From positions 248,001 to 312,000 of the forward strand of contig MEHQ01002737.1 in the NCBI GenBank assembly GCA_008828725.1: a stretch of DNA of 64,000 bases. The letters run 5' to 3'. Position numbers and translations under genes: made by a program. The stretch's first letter is position 1. Each line of letters starts with the position of its first letter. The notes beneath the pieces were generated by a model. The model was not told where the DNA came from. It did not search any database and saw only the letters and a list, made by a program, of their open reading frames with translations. Source of the stretch: Saccharina japonica (lineage: Eukaryota > Sar > Phaeophyceae > Laminariales > Laminariaceae). Positions 47,401 to 58,519 of the stretch are shown here, one piece after another.

Positions 47401-50400
47401 TGACGGCGGGGAGGTCGGGTGGGATCGTGTTGAGTGAGATGTCTGTTTGTCTGTGTGTGTTTTTTTCTTATTTTTTTCATCTTTGTGCGAAGGGCGGCCG
47501 GTCGGTTGGTGATTTTTTCCCCTCTGGAGCGTACGTTCGAGGACGCAATGAGTATACCGTGGGTGCGGTGGTATGAGCAAAAGATTCGAGCCTCTTATGC
47601 AGCATTCAAACGTGCACGCATTTGGCAACGCTGATTCAACAATGAAAACGTCGACGCGTTTGGCAGCGCTGATGAAGGCAATGTCGGAGCACCCTACGGT
47701 AACCTACGAGGAAGGTAATCGGTCCGTGACGGTGGACAGCGGCCGCGCCATCTTCCTGCTCGTGTCGGACGTGGGGGCAGAGGGCATAAACGCGGCCGTT
47801 TTGCGGTACAGCAGACGCTCCGACGTTGCCCCGGTGAGAGTCGTGTTTTATTTTTGTGTGTGTGTGTCTTGTTGCTGCTGCTGCCGACTGCTGTGTCCTG
47901 CGATTGGCATTCTTACAGCTTGCTATTGTCGATTTACATGGAATGTTGAATGGGGAGAGGAAATACCAGAAATCATGAAGCAACAAGAGATATGAAGAGC
48001 CCACGAGGGCCTATGGGAACTGCTGAACGTAGAACTTTTCCCGAAAAAAAGTTCAGACTGCTAAATTGTTTTGCCTAGTTTTTATTATGTGTTTCATGCT
48101 GACTTGTTGTTGTGTGTTGTTTAAAATTTACATTTTCCCTGTTTTTCTGATGTTTTATTGGTGGTCCCCCCCTTGCAGAGTGTTCCTCTCCTGTCCTTTC
48201 CGGCACCTGCGGTAGCGTAATCCCGCCTCACCCCCCCCCCTTCTCGCCGAGTGCGACTGCTCGGAATTCGGTGCGTTCCTTTCTGCGGCCTAAGAGCAAT
48301 ACTGTTTTTCGCCCCGCCGCGTTTCTTGCTTATCGACAGGGAACTCTAGAGTCGGAGGTGAAGAAGGCTTTGGACGAGGAGTGGGAACGGTGAGGTGCTG
48401 GTATTAAAACATTAGGTGTCGATGCAATGCTATCAGGCACGGCGCCATAATCTGAAGGAGGATAGGTGCTCCTACTCAGCGAACGCGAAATCTGTGTTGC
48501 TAAAACATCCAGTATTAGGTAAAGTGGCGCGGCTGCCGAATAGTGTTGCTGGTATCAGCAGCGGGCAAAGTGGCGCAAACACGACGAGCTGGTCCTGCCG
48601 CGACTGCGCTTGTTGGTGCTTGTGAGCCGTAGCCCTCATGCTCGATGCTGCTGTCGCTATCTCGCTGTTGCAGGCTGCGCTTCAGGAAAGTGGTGGATAA
48701 AGTCATCCCCTACCTTCCCATGGACGCCACCAGCAACGCCCTCGTCGTCGAGCTTAAGCTGCAGCACCTGGAGAAGACTCTCCCGGGAAAGCTGTACACT
48801 ACCCAAGGTGGGTTTGGGCGTTCGATTGGCTGTTGACACATTGGGGGCAGTGTTTTGGGATGCAGGGGTCGAGAGGCTCTCCGCCGGAGTATGTTTGGTA
48901 CACATGGTTGCACATTCGCGCGTTTTGTGTTACCTCGCTGATGGTTTTCTTAAGAGTCGACCCATCGCACGACCCACGTGCACTATTTTGTTAGTGATGG
49001 TTCGACCGTTTATGGGAACGCCGCGCCTTGCTCAGGACAGACAGAATCGCTCTTACAGCCGGCGTTGGCGTTTTTTCTGCGATGGTGCTTATTAATAGGT
49101 TTCGGTGAGGCCTCGCGTCGCTGCACATTGCATGCATGTCCTAGTTTAAGGAAGCGCCGGGTTCCACTCTTGTAATAGGGCCGTTTCCACGGTACATCAA
49201 TATGCCAGCCATACGACGTACGGAGTATTACAAGATGCGCGACGCGCTTCTTCCTGTCGGGACACTTATTTTCGACGCGATACTTCGCCACTGGAGATGC
49301 CGTCGTCAGAAACTCACTGCTCCCTTGTCACATCGGTGTGCTATCGGCTCCACACGTTACACGGCACGCCTGGCTTGTCTTTCAAGGCTTAAGGTGGCAC
49401 CTGGTGCAGTTTGGATATGTCCAGTACTCCACCTACAACGTGACGGCGAGCTTAGCTGGGGGAGAGGAAGCCGTTCGGCGCGACCTTGCGGTATACGGGG
49501 CAAGGGACGTGGAGAAGGTGGGAAGTACGGTAGTTTCGCGTCGTTAATGCACATGCGCGTGCTACTGCTTACGTTAGCTTTGTCGCGCAGGCGATCTCCC
49601 GCGTGTTTTCACCCGACACAAAGTAAACGCGAACTTTGAATCATGCGGGCGTGAGGCCTATCGCGGTTTTCTCTATGTTTTGTACATACCTGGTGTAGTT
49701 CGTGTTTTTCTTCTGCCATTTCTCGTTTCTATCGAACCCCCCGCAAGCCTTCACGACCCTCCCTCCCTCCCTCTCCATGGTGTGGTGGCGTCGCGGTTCT
49801 GGGCGCAGGTGTCCATGCGGCGAGTAACAGGTGTCCTCCGAAAGCACGTCTACTTGCAGGAGGCCTGTTCCACGGTCGATAGGGCAGCCGAGGATCAGAT
49901 GGGGGGCGGGGCGGGGAGAGGGGATGGACAGGGAAGCGGTGGGCGGTGCTGGGAAGAGCCATTCACCGTAGATATTCGCTACGACGAATCCACGAACCAG
50001 GTACATATTTTCATGGTTTGGCGTTGTGTGCAACTACGAAATAGTACCGCAGTTTCGGCCCGTTTTTTTGTTTCTCCCGCTGCGCCTGTTTTGAGATTTT
50101 CCGTTCTGTAATGGCATCCGCGGCGTCCGTTCGGTCTGATACTTGCTCCGGTGTATGCGTTCGGAGGTCCGTTGTATCATTTCGCGTCGCTGTACCTGCC
50201 GAAGCCCCCTTACACGCAGCCCCGCCACGACCTTGAGCGACTGCAGGGTAGATGCGGCGCAGCTGTTCTTGGTGATCGCACCTCTGGAGTTGATTTTTGG
50301 CGGCCAGTGGCTCACACCACAACTTCCAGCTGTTGGTAAACTACGGCTCGCTACCAGCATCGTCTTGGACATGTCGCCACAGCGCACCCCCAAGCTTCCT

Positions 50401-51236
50401 TCTCTTGCCTTGCCACCTACGGCAGGTGCCCCCCCCCCCCCCCATACCTATAAATATATGATATATTTATAGGTTGGGTTGGCGTCGGTTGGCAACGACG
50501 CTGTAAAACACGCCACTCGCTGCGTGAGCTAGACAACCAGGGTGCCGTTTTTTTTTGTTCTTTTTTTTTGGCGGTCACCAAAGCTGGCGGTCGAGTAGAT
50601 CATTTGTGCGGGGTGGAGAACCTTTGTTCCGCACAAGGGGAATGGTCGTATCACGTAGTGTTAATATGGTAAGGCGTCCGCGAGGCAGTTACATAGTAAA
50701 ACCCATTGCTGTCTCCGGAAGTGGCCACACCAGAAATTAAATTAACTCATTGAAGCTGTCGTCCATATGCAAGTCCGCCTCAGAGGCGGTTCTTAGCAGG
50801 ATGCAGCTCACCCTCCATGCAGCTCACCCTCCATGCGACTCGCCCAATACCTCACGGCGTTTCGCGCTTGGTGCAAGCAATGTCTGCCTGGTTGGTGAAA
50901 ACCCAACGCGCTCCGTCCCGGCATTGTAGGGATGCGAGGGTCTATGGTCATATGACTACGGCCGTGCACAACATGAGTACACCCCCCCCCTCCCTGTTCC
51001 CGCCGCCCACATTGTCCGGATCGCCCATGGCGCGTATATCGACCTTGCGTTTGTTGCGTTCTGTTTCACGATGATGGTGCGATGGTAATACTCCACCTGA
51101 ACAGGTCTCATTCTACCGGTGCACCCCGGCTTATGCGGAGGGCTTGACGGAGCTACAGCGGGAGCACCCAAGTGCGGTGATGGGGCCCTTGTGCGAATTG
51201 GCTTGGCGAGGGGTTTTGCACGACCACGAGAGTTGA
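44473..51236 (+). CDS. Single-module AAA+ ATPase, ClpB-D2/torsin-like (420 residues)
   Basis: Seen: exons 44473-44500, 44914-45034, 46447-46608, 47093-47238, 47667-47833, 48340-48389, 48674-48807, 49387-49517, 49809-50000 and 51105-51236 (TGA). All introns are GT-AG with matching phase, giving one open frame of 421 codons. Order: an N-terminal LERRIRAQPLAVEYL segment like the RxxGQxxAV entry of Clp/Hsp100 ATPases; Walker A GSTGTGKT (residues 65-72); Walker B VVVLFDE (136-142); sensor-1 region IFLLVSD (Asp at 187); a VIPYLP segment (235-240) like the torsin VPFLPL; and a sensor-2-type GAR (307-309) like ClpB GAR. A C-terminal strand pair FTVDIRYD/VSFYR follows. Family: these elements occur in ClpB D2 and torsins, which remodel proteins using ATP. 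There is no second ATPase domain, no Clp N-domain and no evident signal peptide, so compartment is unknown. Exon 1 is only 9 codons, so an upstream start is possible. The last intron holds a poly-C-tailed repeat. Confidence 0.8.
50436..50993 (+). mobile_element. Poly-C-tailed retroposon-like element in the last AAA+ intron
   Basis: Reverse-orientation relative of the copy at 27196-27727 with the same internal order (AT-rich start, hairpin region near 50587-50640, TTTCGCGCTTGGTGCAAGC block). It ends at ATGAGTACACC followed by about 10 C. A short tandem duplication of CCCTCCATGCAGCTCA occurs near 50810. It lies wholly within the intron between the last two exons of the AAA+ gene. Confidence 0.65.
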
Positions 51237-52764
51237 CAATTTTTGGCCGTAAAGGTCCGATAGAGATTATACCTGGTAGGTTGTTTTTGGTAGAGGTGCG
51301 GGAACCGGGGTCGTGGGGAAGAGAAAAGGAGAGCTGGTGGTATGTGCGTTCGGTTGTGCTAGATAACGCTCCTCAAGGGGCGCATGCGGCACCACCGCAC
51401 CGTGCTCGTTTTGCAACCGACACCGTCATATATAGCGCGCTCGTTTATGTATGCATGTCGAACGTGGCGAGTACCATGGTTCGAGCGTTCACATGCCTTA
51501 GAGAGGAAAAGTACCGAGCTACCATACCCATAGCGAAGTTTTACTCAAAGCTTCAGTAGAAACTCTGTTAGTAGTCGCGCTAAAATAGTACCGTGCTTTT
51601 CCCGACGTTCCTGGATCCTGGCACGCGTGCGGTCGCCCTTTGTAAGTGTTGGGTATCATAGGAAAGATTTGTCCGTTTCACTAGAAATCCTATTAATGGC
51701 GCTAAACTAGTACCGTGTGCTTCGCCGGCTTGGTTGGATCATGTTACAGGTGTGGTTACCGTTTGCAATTGTTTGGGGTGCTCCTTGGGGGGAGAGCTTG
51801 TTGTGGCTGCGTGTACGTTTTTGTATGAGGTGTTCGGGAAGTTTCGTGCAAGGCGATGGTAGGCCTCTCCCCTTCGGTGGTGATTGGTCGCAAGGCACTC
51901 TCGTTTCCGTTTTCAGACATTGTGATTGAGTGTGCCAGACGTTCAACATGTCAGACATTGGGGTTTGCGGGCTGAAGCTTAGAAATGGCAATTCTTGAAA
52001 GCCATATGATATACCCTACGAAATTGTGTTGTAATAATAATGGGTGTCATTCCATAGGACAGAAATAAGCTAGGCCTGTTGTCCGTGCGTGTCCTCGCTA
52101 TGAAATGCTTGCATGTCTTTAGTAGCTTGGCATGGAAGGCACTATTGTCTGTAGCTTTAAAGTGTGCATTTTACACGCCATTGCTATTGCTGTAAATGCA
52201 CGGCACGCAGACTCTTCCGTCTTGCGCCCATGGCGCGTTGGCCTGAGCAACGTCGAGCGATTTTTGAGCGCAGCCAATCATTGCGGGGAAGGGTGGCGGG
52301 GAAGCAGATGGGTGAACTGAGTTGGCTTACGACGTAACAGGTATACACTTGTGCGCGTACTTCGTATAATGAGCGCACCGCAAATTTGACCGAACTGTTT
52401 CAGAAATTGAAGCGGTTGGCTTCGGGCACCTTGTCAAAAGTTGACACGCGCTGCAATCGTAGTAGTCAGTAGCCTATCGGTTCGCTGTCGGTAACACAGG
52501 CATGTGATTTTGTTTTTTGTCCATCCCATTCATTATCTTCGCCCTTCTTTTCTATTTCCCTCTTTAGTCGTAACTCAGATCCGGAGTCTCTAAGTAGGCT
52601 CTTCTCCCATCTCCCCACTACGGTACGTGCCTTGTATTTTTATCGCGAGAAGATTTCAGCACTTTCTTCCCTCGTCGACTTGCGTCGGATTCCGCCTACC
52701 CACGCCACGAAGGCGCTCTCAGCAATTGGTTCCTTTTTATTTTTTCAAATAAAGTGAAAATCTC

Positions 52765-52850
52765 ACCACGGTGGGATTCGAACTTGGGTACCAATGATAT
52801 TAATAGTAGCTTTTGAAGCTGACCACTACTCTACCGGGGCGGCCGGTCTA
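52765..52850 (-). repeat. tRNA-like segment, probable SINE head
   Basis: Minus strand: GGTAGAGTAGTGGTCAGC resembles an A-box arm and AGTTCGAATCCC matches the B-box at 10 of 11 positions. The T-arm and acceptor stems do not pair, so it is not a functional tRNA gene. Confidence 0.4.
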
Positions 52851-54722
52851 CGGTAGCCCGAGGAGCATCGCAGCTGAGTAAGGAGCTGCTGCATCAGTTT
52901 CATTATGTGGAGTCGGTTCGCATTTTTCATGCAGCTGAACCCCAATGATGCGCTTGAATTTGCCCGAAAGTAAGAGCGTTTAAGGTCGCTCGGTTTTTGT
53001 TGTTTTGTTCGAAGCTTTGATAAGCGTGCTCCTGGCACACTCCCTCACTCCTCTTCTCCCCACTCTGTTCTCTTGGACACCACCGATCATTAACACAACT
53101 GGCCTTGGAGCGCCATTTCTTTCGCCAGTCGGTTAACTCCGACCGACAGTGCTTGCCTCCTGCGGGCTGTCTGACAGTGCTTGCACCCTGTGGGGTTAAT
53201 TCCGACTGACAGCGCTAGCACCACCCGTCTTATCTGTACGGTGCGCAGAGACGTGGTGACCTGCTGTACCGGTAGCTACTTACGAGTGTTTCTTGATGAA
53301 CGCACTGATTGTCGAACTACTGCTCATTCTTGAGATGCAGGTTGAGTTTTAGCAGGATACCAGTATACGAACACAGCTTGCTTCTCGCTAACACAAACCT
53401 GTCTCCAAGTGCCCATCCACGCTTTGGGCGCTATGTATTACAGCACCATGGCAGTATGCATTGCATTTTAGAAGAATAGTATGACACATAATTTACACTG
53501 CTGTTCGACTGGTGCCATTCGGGAAGTAGAGCCTACGGGCCAATAATGGAGTAAATATGTCTGGTAAATGGCGAGGCCCGCGTGGTTTCCAAGATCTGTG
53601 TATGGTTTTGTTTTGCGGTTTGCATGTTCGTTCGTGCTCCAAACCTATGACAGCAGCAGTGTATATTTTTGTTGCCAGGATTTGCGTTGTAGTTACTGCG
53701 TTACTTTGTTGCACGTAAAGTGATTGAATACCTGTCGAAAGCAAAGCAGGGGCGGCTGATAGCGTTTCGACGCGGTAGTGGAGGAATACAACATAAACTT
53801 GTTGCGACGTCGCAATGGAACTTACACAGATATATGCAGAATATTACAGACAAGTACACCAACCAGCACTGAGATCTGGAATTTCCTGGGAAAACCAAAC
53901 GGAATAGGTTGACGCGTGCAGTGTGCATCAAACAAGAGTATTTCAAAATCAAGTTGGTGTGTGTTCTCAAATCGATAGTTTAAGCAGTACAGCGAGTATG
54001 CTTCCTCCATCGAGGGGTCGTCTTAGGGACTGGCATGTACCACAGCAGTAGTTGCCAGTAGCCTATCGATTCGCTGTCGGCGACACAGTTTCCGGCATAC
54101 GATAGCCTGTAGGGCACAGCAGCAGCGTATAGCTGTTGTGCCACTTCCAGAATGCGTACTCGTAGCCAATTCGCATGTCTCATGCGGCGGAGCCCCTAAA
54201 CAGCTTGAATTTGACCGACTATTTCAACCTTAGTTGTGACGTTCTCGTGCTTTGAAATGTTTAGTTGGAAGCTATGACAAAAGTTCTCCTCACACACTCT
54301 CTCACTCCGCTTCTTCTCCTCGTACTGTCCTCTTAGGCATCACCAGTAATCGTATAGTAGTGGTCCCATTATAGCGGTACGTGGCAGCCGGCGCTACTCC
54401 GAATTGGAGAATATAGGTTTTAGTATGGAAACAGAAAATTGTGCCAAGCGATTTCACCGGCGCTATAGAGGGGCCAACCGGCGCTATAGAGGAACCACTG
54501 CGTATTCAACGTAATACCTAGCCTTGGAGTCTCCAGAAATGAAGCTAATACAACCAGTGGTTAACCCTAACGGTGCTCGCCTCCTGGAGCATTTCAAAAG
54601 CCGCACCACACGCCTCATGCGGACATCCCGCTTTATACTGGTCAGCTAAGGTGCCAGTTTGAGAAGCTACTCGGCCATCGAAGCGCGTATAGTCCCAAGT
54701 GGCTTTCTAAACACCACAAAAC

Positions 54723-55085
54723 GTGGGGAGCCCAGTCCGAATTTACAACAATGCCGTATTGGCGGACCTTCGTCGGCTTCGAGTGACGCTGGAATACCGT
54801 TGGATGTCATTACTACACTGCAGTACTTCGTGTTTCATGCCAGATATCGTTTTCGACGAATGGAAGCCTAAAAAAAGGCACTGGCAGTACGTAGTTGTCT
54901 ACGGCAATATGCACATCGTCGATTGTATGCCTGTTGGTCGAAGAGCCAATACGCCATTCAAGGAACATGCAAGCCGCTACCCACGCTTTATGTTTTGCAT
55001 TTCGCATTATACAGCCTCCCTGTCCGGTAGATGTACAGAGAAAGCCGCCAGAGCGTGCAAAGCCGGCCCAAATAGGCTGTACTAA
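54723..55085 (+). CDS. Unassigned open frame, 120 residues
   Basis: An uninterrupted frame from an ATG with ordinary protein-like composition (motifs FMPDIVFDEWKPKKRHWQYV and GNMHIVDCMP). It lacks the Ser/Arg/Pro bias of chance frames in this window. No family is recognised and no convincing splice sites were identified at its ends. The opposite strand is also open over much of the stretch, which lowers confidence. It could be an exon, a remnant of a mobile-element gene, or chance. Confidence 0.22.
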   Translation: MGSPVRIYNNAVLADLRRLRVTLEYRWMSLLHCSTSCFMPDIVFDEWKPKKRHWQYVVVYGNMHIVDCMPVGRRANTPFKEHASRYPRFMFCISHYTASLSGRCTEKAARACKAGPNRLY

Positions 55086-55609
55086 TCTCTCCTCGAGCGG
55101 CATTCGCCCCACAGCCCTGCCATACGTATAGTCACAGGTAAATATTTTCGCCGCCAGTCGCAACTGGGGCTCTTGGAACCCTTGCAACCCCCGCTCTGCC
55201 TCCAACCACCTCCTCTTACCCATTCCGTGGCTTCCCTAACGTCTCCACCACCACCGCTCGAGAACCCCGAGATACCAGGGGGAACGGATAAAGGCCAACG
55301 TCAGACCGCCTGCATGGTGGCACCGCTAGTAAACCGCCACTCCGGGCGGGCTTGTTGCAATGCTTCGAGCCGGAGTCGTCTTTGAACGTGACAAGGCGTT
55401 CCATTTTTACTTGCGGTCGGCAGACAACACTATATGATGAGCCGATGGAGCGTCCGCTACTTGAGGCCAGCGACAGAGGGGCGGGCACCGATAAAGTGCG
55501 CGCGAGAAGCAGAGTCTACCACCGTGAGGGCGAGGCGAGCAGACAAATACCATCACTGATGGCAAGCCAAAACAGCGTTTGTAGACGAGCTGTCTCGGCA
55601 CGGGCTCTT

Positions 55610-55699
55610 ATCCCTGACAGGACTGGAGTCCCGTTTCGGGAACAAACTACTTAGAATTTGAGTGGTTTGTCCCCAAGACGGGTCTGCAGTCCTAAAAGG
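55610..55699. mobile_element. 90-bp inverted-repeat element, second copy
   Basis: TGACAGGACTGGAGTCCCGT at the left and ACGGGTCTGCAGTCCTAAAA at the right, with TAGAATTTGAGTGGTTTGTC inside. Clearly homologous to 13308-13399. Confidence 0.75.
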
Positions 55700-56149
55700 T
55701 TTTTCGCGTGAGTTGATGGCGATGGGATATTTATTTTCCGTACCGAGGCTTGGTGGAGGCCATGAGATGACAGGGAGAGCCGCCCACAGTTCAACCCCGC
55801 ATTCGTTCCCAATTATCCTTGTCATAATAGTGCATTTTTATGCATCTAGAGTCAAGACTCGAATATCTAAATCATGACATACTACCTGCGCATTAACTAA
55901 AAAAGCATATGACCCTGAGGTCGGGGAAATGACAACCACTCGTCCCATGCAAAGTTTTCACCGCAGCCCCGAAATGGTGCGAGATGTGAGGATGAGAAGC
56001 TGATGAATTCCAACGGGCGACATGTATCAAAGCGATCAGACGTAGCATGCAGACTCCACGTTACGATTGTTGACGATTCTTCCGTTTGCACTGTATGCCA
56101 GGTATACAGTATTTATTTGTCTTGTTCGACCCTATGACAGCATCATGGG

Positions 56150-57900
56150 GGCATCGTACTATGGACGCACCATATGAGCACCACGGAAGCGCCATGGAAG
56201 CGCCATGGAAGCACTATGGAGGCACCATAAAAGCACCATGGGGGCACCATCATTAGCGCATCACGAAAACACCATGGAGGCGCCATGGAAATAAAATACT
56301 GTAGAAGCACGATGAAAGCACCATGGCAGCTTCATGGATGTCCATCGATGCACCATTGAGGCCTAATGAGAGTATCATGAAAGCACCACGAAAATCCTAT
56401 GGAAGCACCATGGAAGTCCCACAGAAGAACCATGCAATGAAAGTGCACACCCCTCCATGAAATCCCCCATGAAAGTCCATGAATGCACCCTAAACATAAC
56501 CAATGGAAGCGACTTTCAATGGTGCTTCCGTGGTGCTTTTATGATACTCCCATGATGATTCCATGGTGCTTCCGTGGTGATTTTATAGTGGCGTGTACGC
56601 TTCCGCGATGACTTCCATGGTGCTTCTAATGGAATGTCGCGGTCTTTTTATGGGACGTCCGTGGTGTTTCCATGGCGGTGCATACGCTTACATTGCTTCT
56701 ATGGGACTTCCATGGTGTTTCTAACGGACACACTTTCATGGTACTTTCGTGGGTATCTCCATGGTGTTTCCATGGTGGTGCGTGCACTTCCATGGTGGTG
56801 TATGAGTTTCCATTGAATCCATGGTGTTTCCATGGGACTGTCATGTGTACTTCATGGGACTGTGTGAGGGTATTACCTGCTGAGCTATAGGGGTAAAAGA
56901 TCGATCGATTACCCAGCCCAGGGTAATCCTTCTCACGCGGGATCTTTGGGACGTCGGTACCGTATACGGCCGTACGTTGGCCCACCCGCTTCGTTTCAAT
57001 ACCTGGGGAACCAGGGAGACGTGTTTTTTACGGACGCACGCGCAAGCGTTTCTATGAAAGAAACGTTCGAAGTGAGATTCGAACCCGTGTCCTCGACGAC
57101 GTCAAATGTGAGGGTATTACCTGCTGAGCTATAGGGGTAAAATATCGATCGATTACCCAGCCCAGGGTAATCCTTCTAACAACTGTCACGGAGATTCCAT
57201 GGGACTTTCGTGATGCTTTCATCGGACTTTCAGGGTGCTTCCAGCGTGCTTCCATGGTGTTTCTATGGCACTTCTATAGACGTTTCATGTTGCTTCCATG
57301 GTGCTTGCATGGTACTCTAATGGTGATTCGTGCTTCGACGATGGTGTATGCTTCTCCAGTGTTTCCACGTTGTTTTCCACGGGACTTCCATGGTGATTCA
57401 ATTGGACTTTAATGGTGCTTCCTTAGTGCTTCCATGGGGCTTCCGTCATGTATCCATGGTGTTGTATGTGCTTCCATTTCTTCCATGTTGCTATGATACG
57501 ACTTTATTTTGCTTCCATTGCGCTTTCATGGTGCCTGCATGGTACTCCCATGGCGCTTCGTGTTTCCATGGTGGTGTGTGCGCTTCGATGGTGATATGTG
57601 CACTTCCGTTGCCTCTATGGTGCTTCCATGGCACCTCCCATGGTGCCTCCATAGGATTTCCATGGTGCTTCCATGGTGCTTCCTGGTGTTTGCATGATAC
57701 TTCCATGGTGCTTCGTGCTTCCGGTCTTGGTGTATGTGCATCGTTCATGCGCTTTCATAATTTGCGTGGTGTTTTCACGTTTGCGGTGTTCCATGGGACA
57801 CCCATGGTGCTTCCATCGCGGTGTATGCGCTTCGATTTCTTCCCAGGGACTTCCTTGGGAGGACTTCCAGAGTGCTTCCATCGTACACCCACGGTGCTCG
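56150..57900. repeat. Degenerate CCATGG/TGGTGCTTC minisatellite
   Basis: About 1.75 kb of imperfect short units (10-30 bp) based on CCATGGTGCTTC. From about 56150 to 56510 the unit reads GAAGCACCATGG; from about 56515 to 57900 it reads as the complement, TTCCATGGTGC. A tRNA-like block (56864-57178) interrupts it. The long frames here (for example 268 residues from 57330) are low-complexity His/Gly/Met/Val readings of the repeat, not genes. Confidence 0.8.
56864..57178 (-). repeat. 71-bp direct repeats around a tRNA-like segment
   Basis: Direct repeats 56864-56934 and 57108-57178 both run GTGAGGGTATTACCTGCTGA to AGGGTAATCCTTCT, with a few differences. On the minus strand the repeat contains a perfect tRNA A-box (TAGCTCAGCAGG, 57131-57120). 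Only the right copy continues into a B-box (GGTTCGAATCT, 57085-57075) 34 bases after the A-box, the spacing of a tRNA gene. The acceptor arms do not pair, so this is a SINE-like or pseudo-tRNA element. Confidence 0.6.
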
Positions 57901-58281
57901 CATATTATTTTAATTTTTCGTGGCAGTACCGCGGCAGTGTCCACGGCATGCCGCAGCATTGCCACGGCATGCCGCGGCAATCCACGGAAATACCCACGGC
58001 ATGCCACGACATGCCGCGGCATGTCATGGCAGCCCACGGCGTTGGCCACGTCATACCGCGGAACGACTGCCGCGTCAAGCCTTACATCCAGCACCACGGA
58101 AACCTCTACGGCACGTCACGGCAAGGCTTGCTATAAAAGGCAAGACCCACGGCACACCACGGCAAGTTCACAGCATATAAAGGCAGTGCCAAGGAAAAAC
58201 CCACGGCAAGCCCCGCGACAAGCCCCGCGGCCATGTCCACGGCAAAGCTCTCGGGAAGGCCCGCGGCAGGGCACGGATCTA

Positions 58282-58519
58282 CATTATTTGACTTTTTCGT
58301 GGCACGTGTCGCGACACGTGTCGCGACAAGCCGCAACACGTAGGGTTAGGGTTAGGGTTAGGGTTAGGGTTAGGGATAGCGACACTCGCCGCGACACTCC
58401 CTGCAACACTCGCCGCGACACGTCGTGGGGTGTCGCGGCATGTCGCGACAGCGTCCGTGGCGTGTCGCGGCATGTCGCGACACGTGTCGCGACACGTGTC
58501 ACGAAAAAGTCAAATAATG
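58282..58519. mobile_element. Inner TA-flanked inverted-repeat element holding telomere repeats
   Basis: Starts CATTATTTGACTTTTTCGTG and ends with its complement. The roughly 46-bp inverted repeats have one mismatch seen near the CACGTG motif. TA dinucleotides flank both ends (58280-58281 and 58520-58521), as for Tc1/mariner-type insertions. The arms are made of TGTCGCGACA palindromes. Six TAGGGT units lie inside at 58341-58375. No coding capacity. Confidence 0.7.
58341..58375 (+). repeat. Interstitial telomere-type (TTAGGG) array
   Basis: Six consecutive TAGGGT units, the last ending TAGGGA, within the inner TA-flanked element. Shorter telomere-like runs occur at about 549-565 (GGTTAGGGTTAGGGTTCGGG) and 40088-40115 (complementary strand, CCCTAACCCTAACCCC), and a degenerate GGGTTC run at about 3952-3975. 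Confidence 0.85.

Larger units (their letters stand above)
51237..56150. other. Intergenic region with dispersed repeats
   Basis: No confident gene. It holds a reverse copy of the CCCCGGATCTGAGTT-type repeat (52515-52690), a tRNA-like segment (52770-52850), and two diverged copies of a roughly 230-bp repeat (52870-53100 and 54120-54350) that share a CACTCC/TTCTCC-rich end. There are also short tandem units with GACAGTGCTTGC near 53130-53230, the weak open frame at 54723-55085, and an inverted-repeat element (55610-55699). Confidence 0.5.

Noticed and set aside
57075-57138. A functional tRNA gene on the minus strand
   Set aside because: A and B boxes fit, but the acceptor and D stems do not pair, so a tRNA-derived repeat is likelier.
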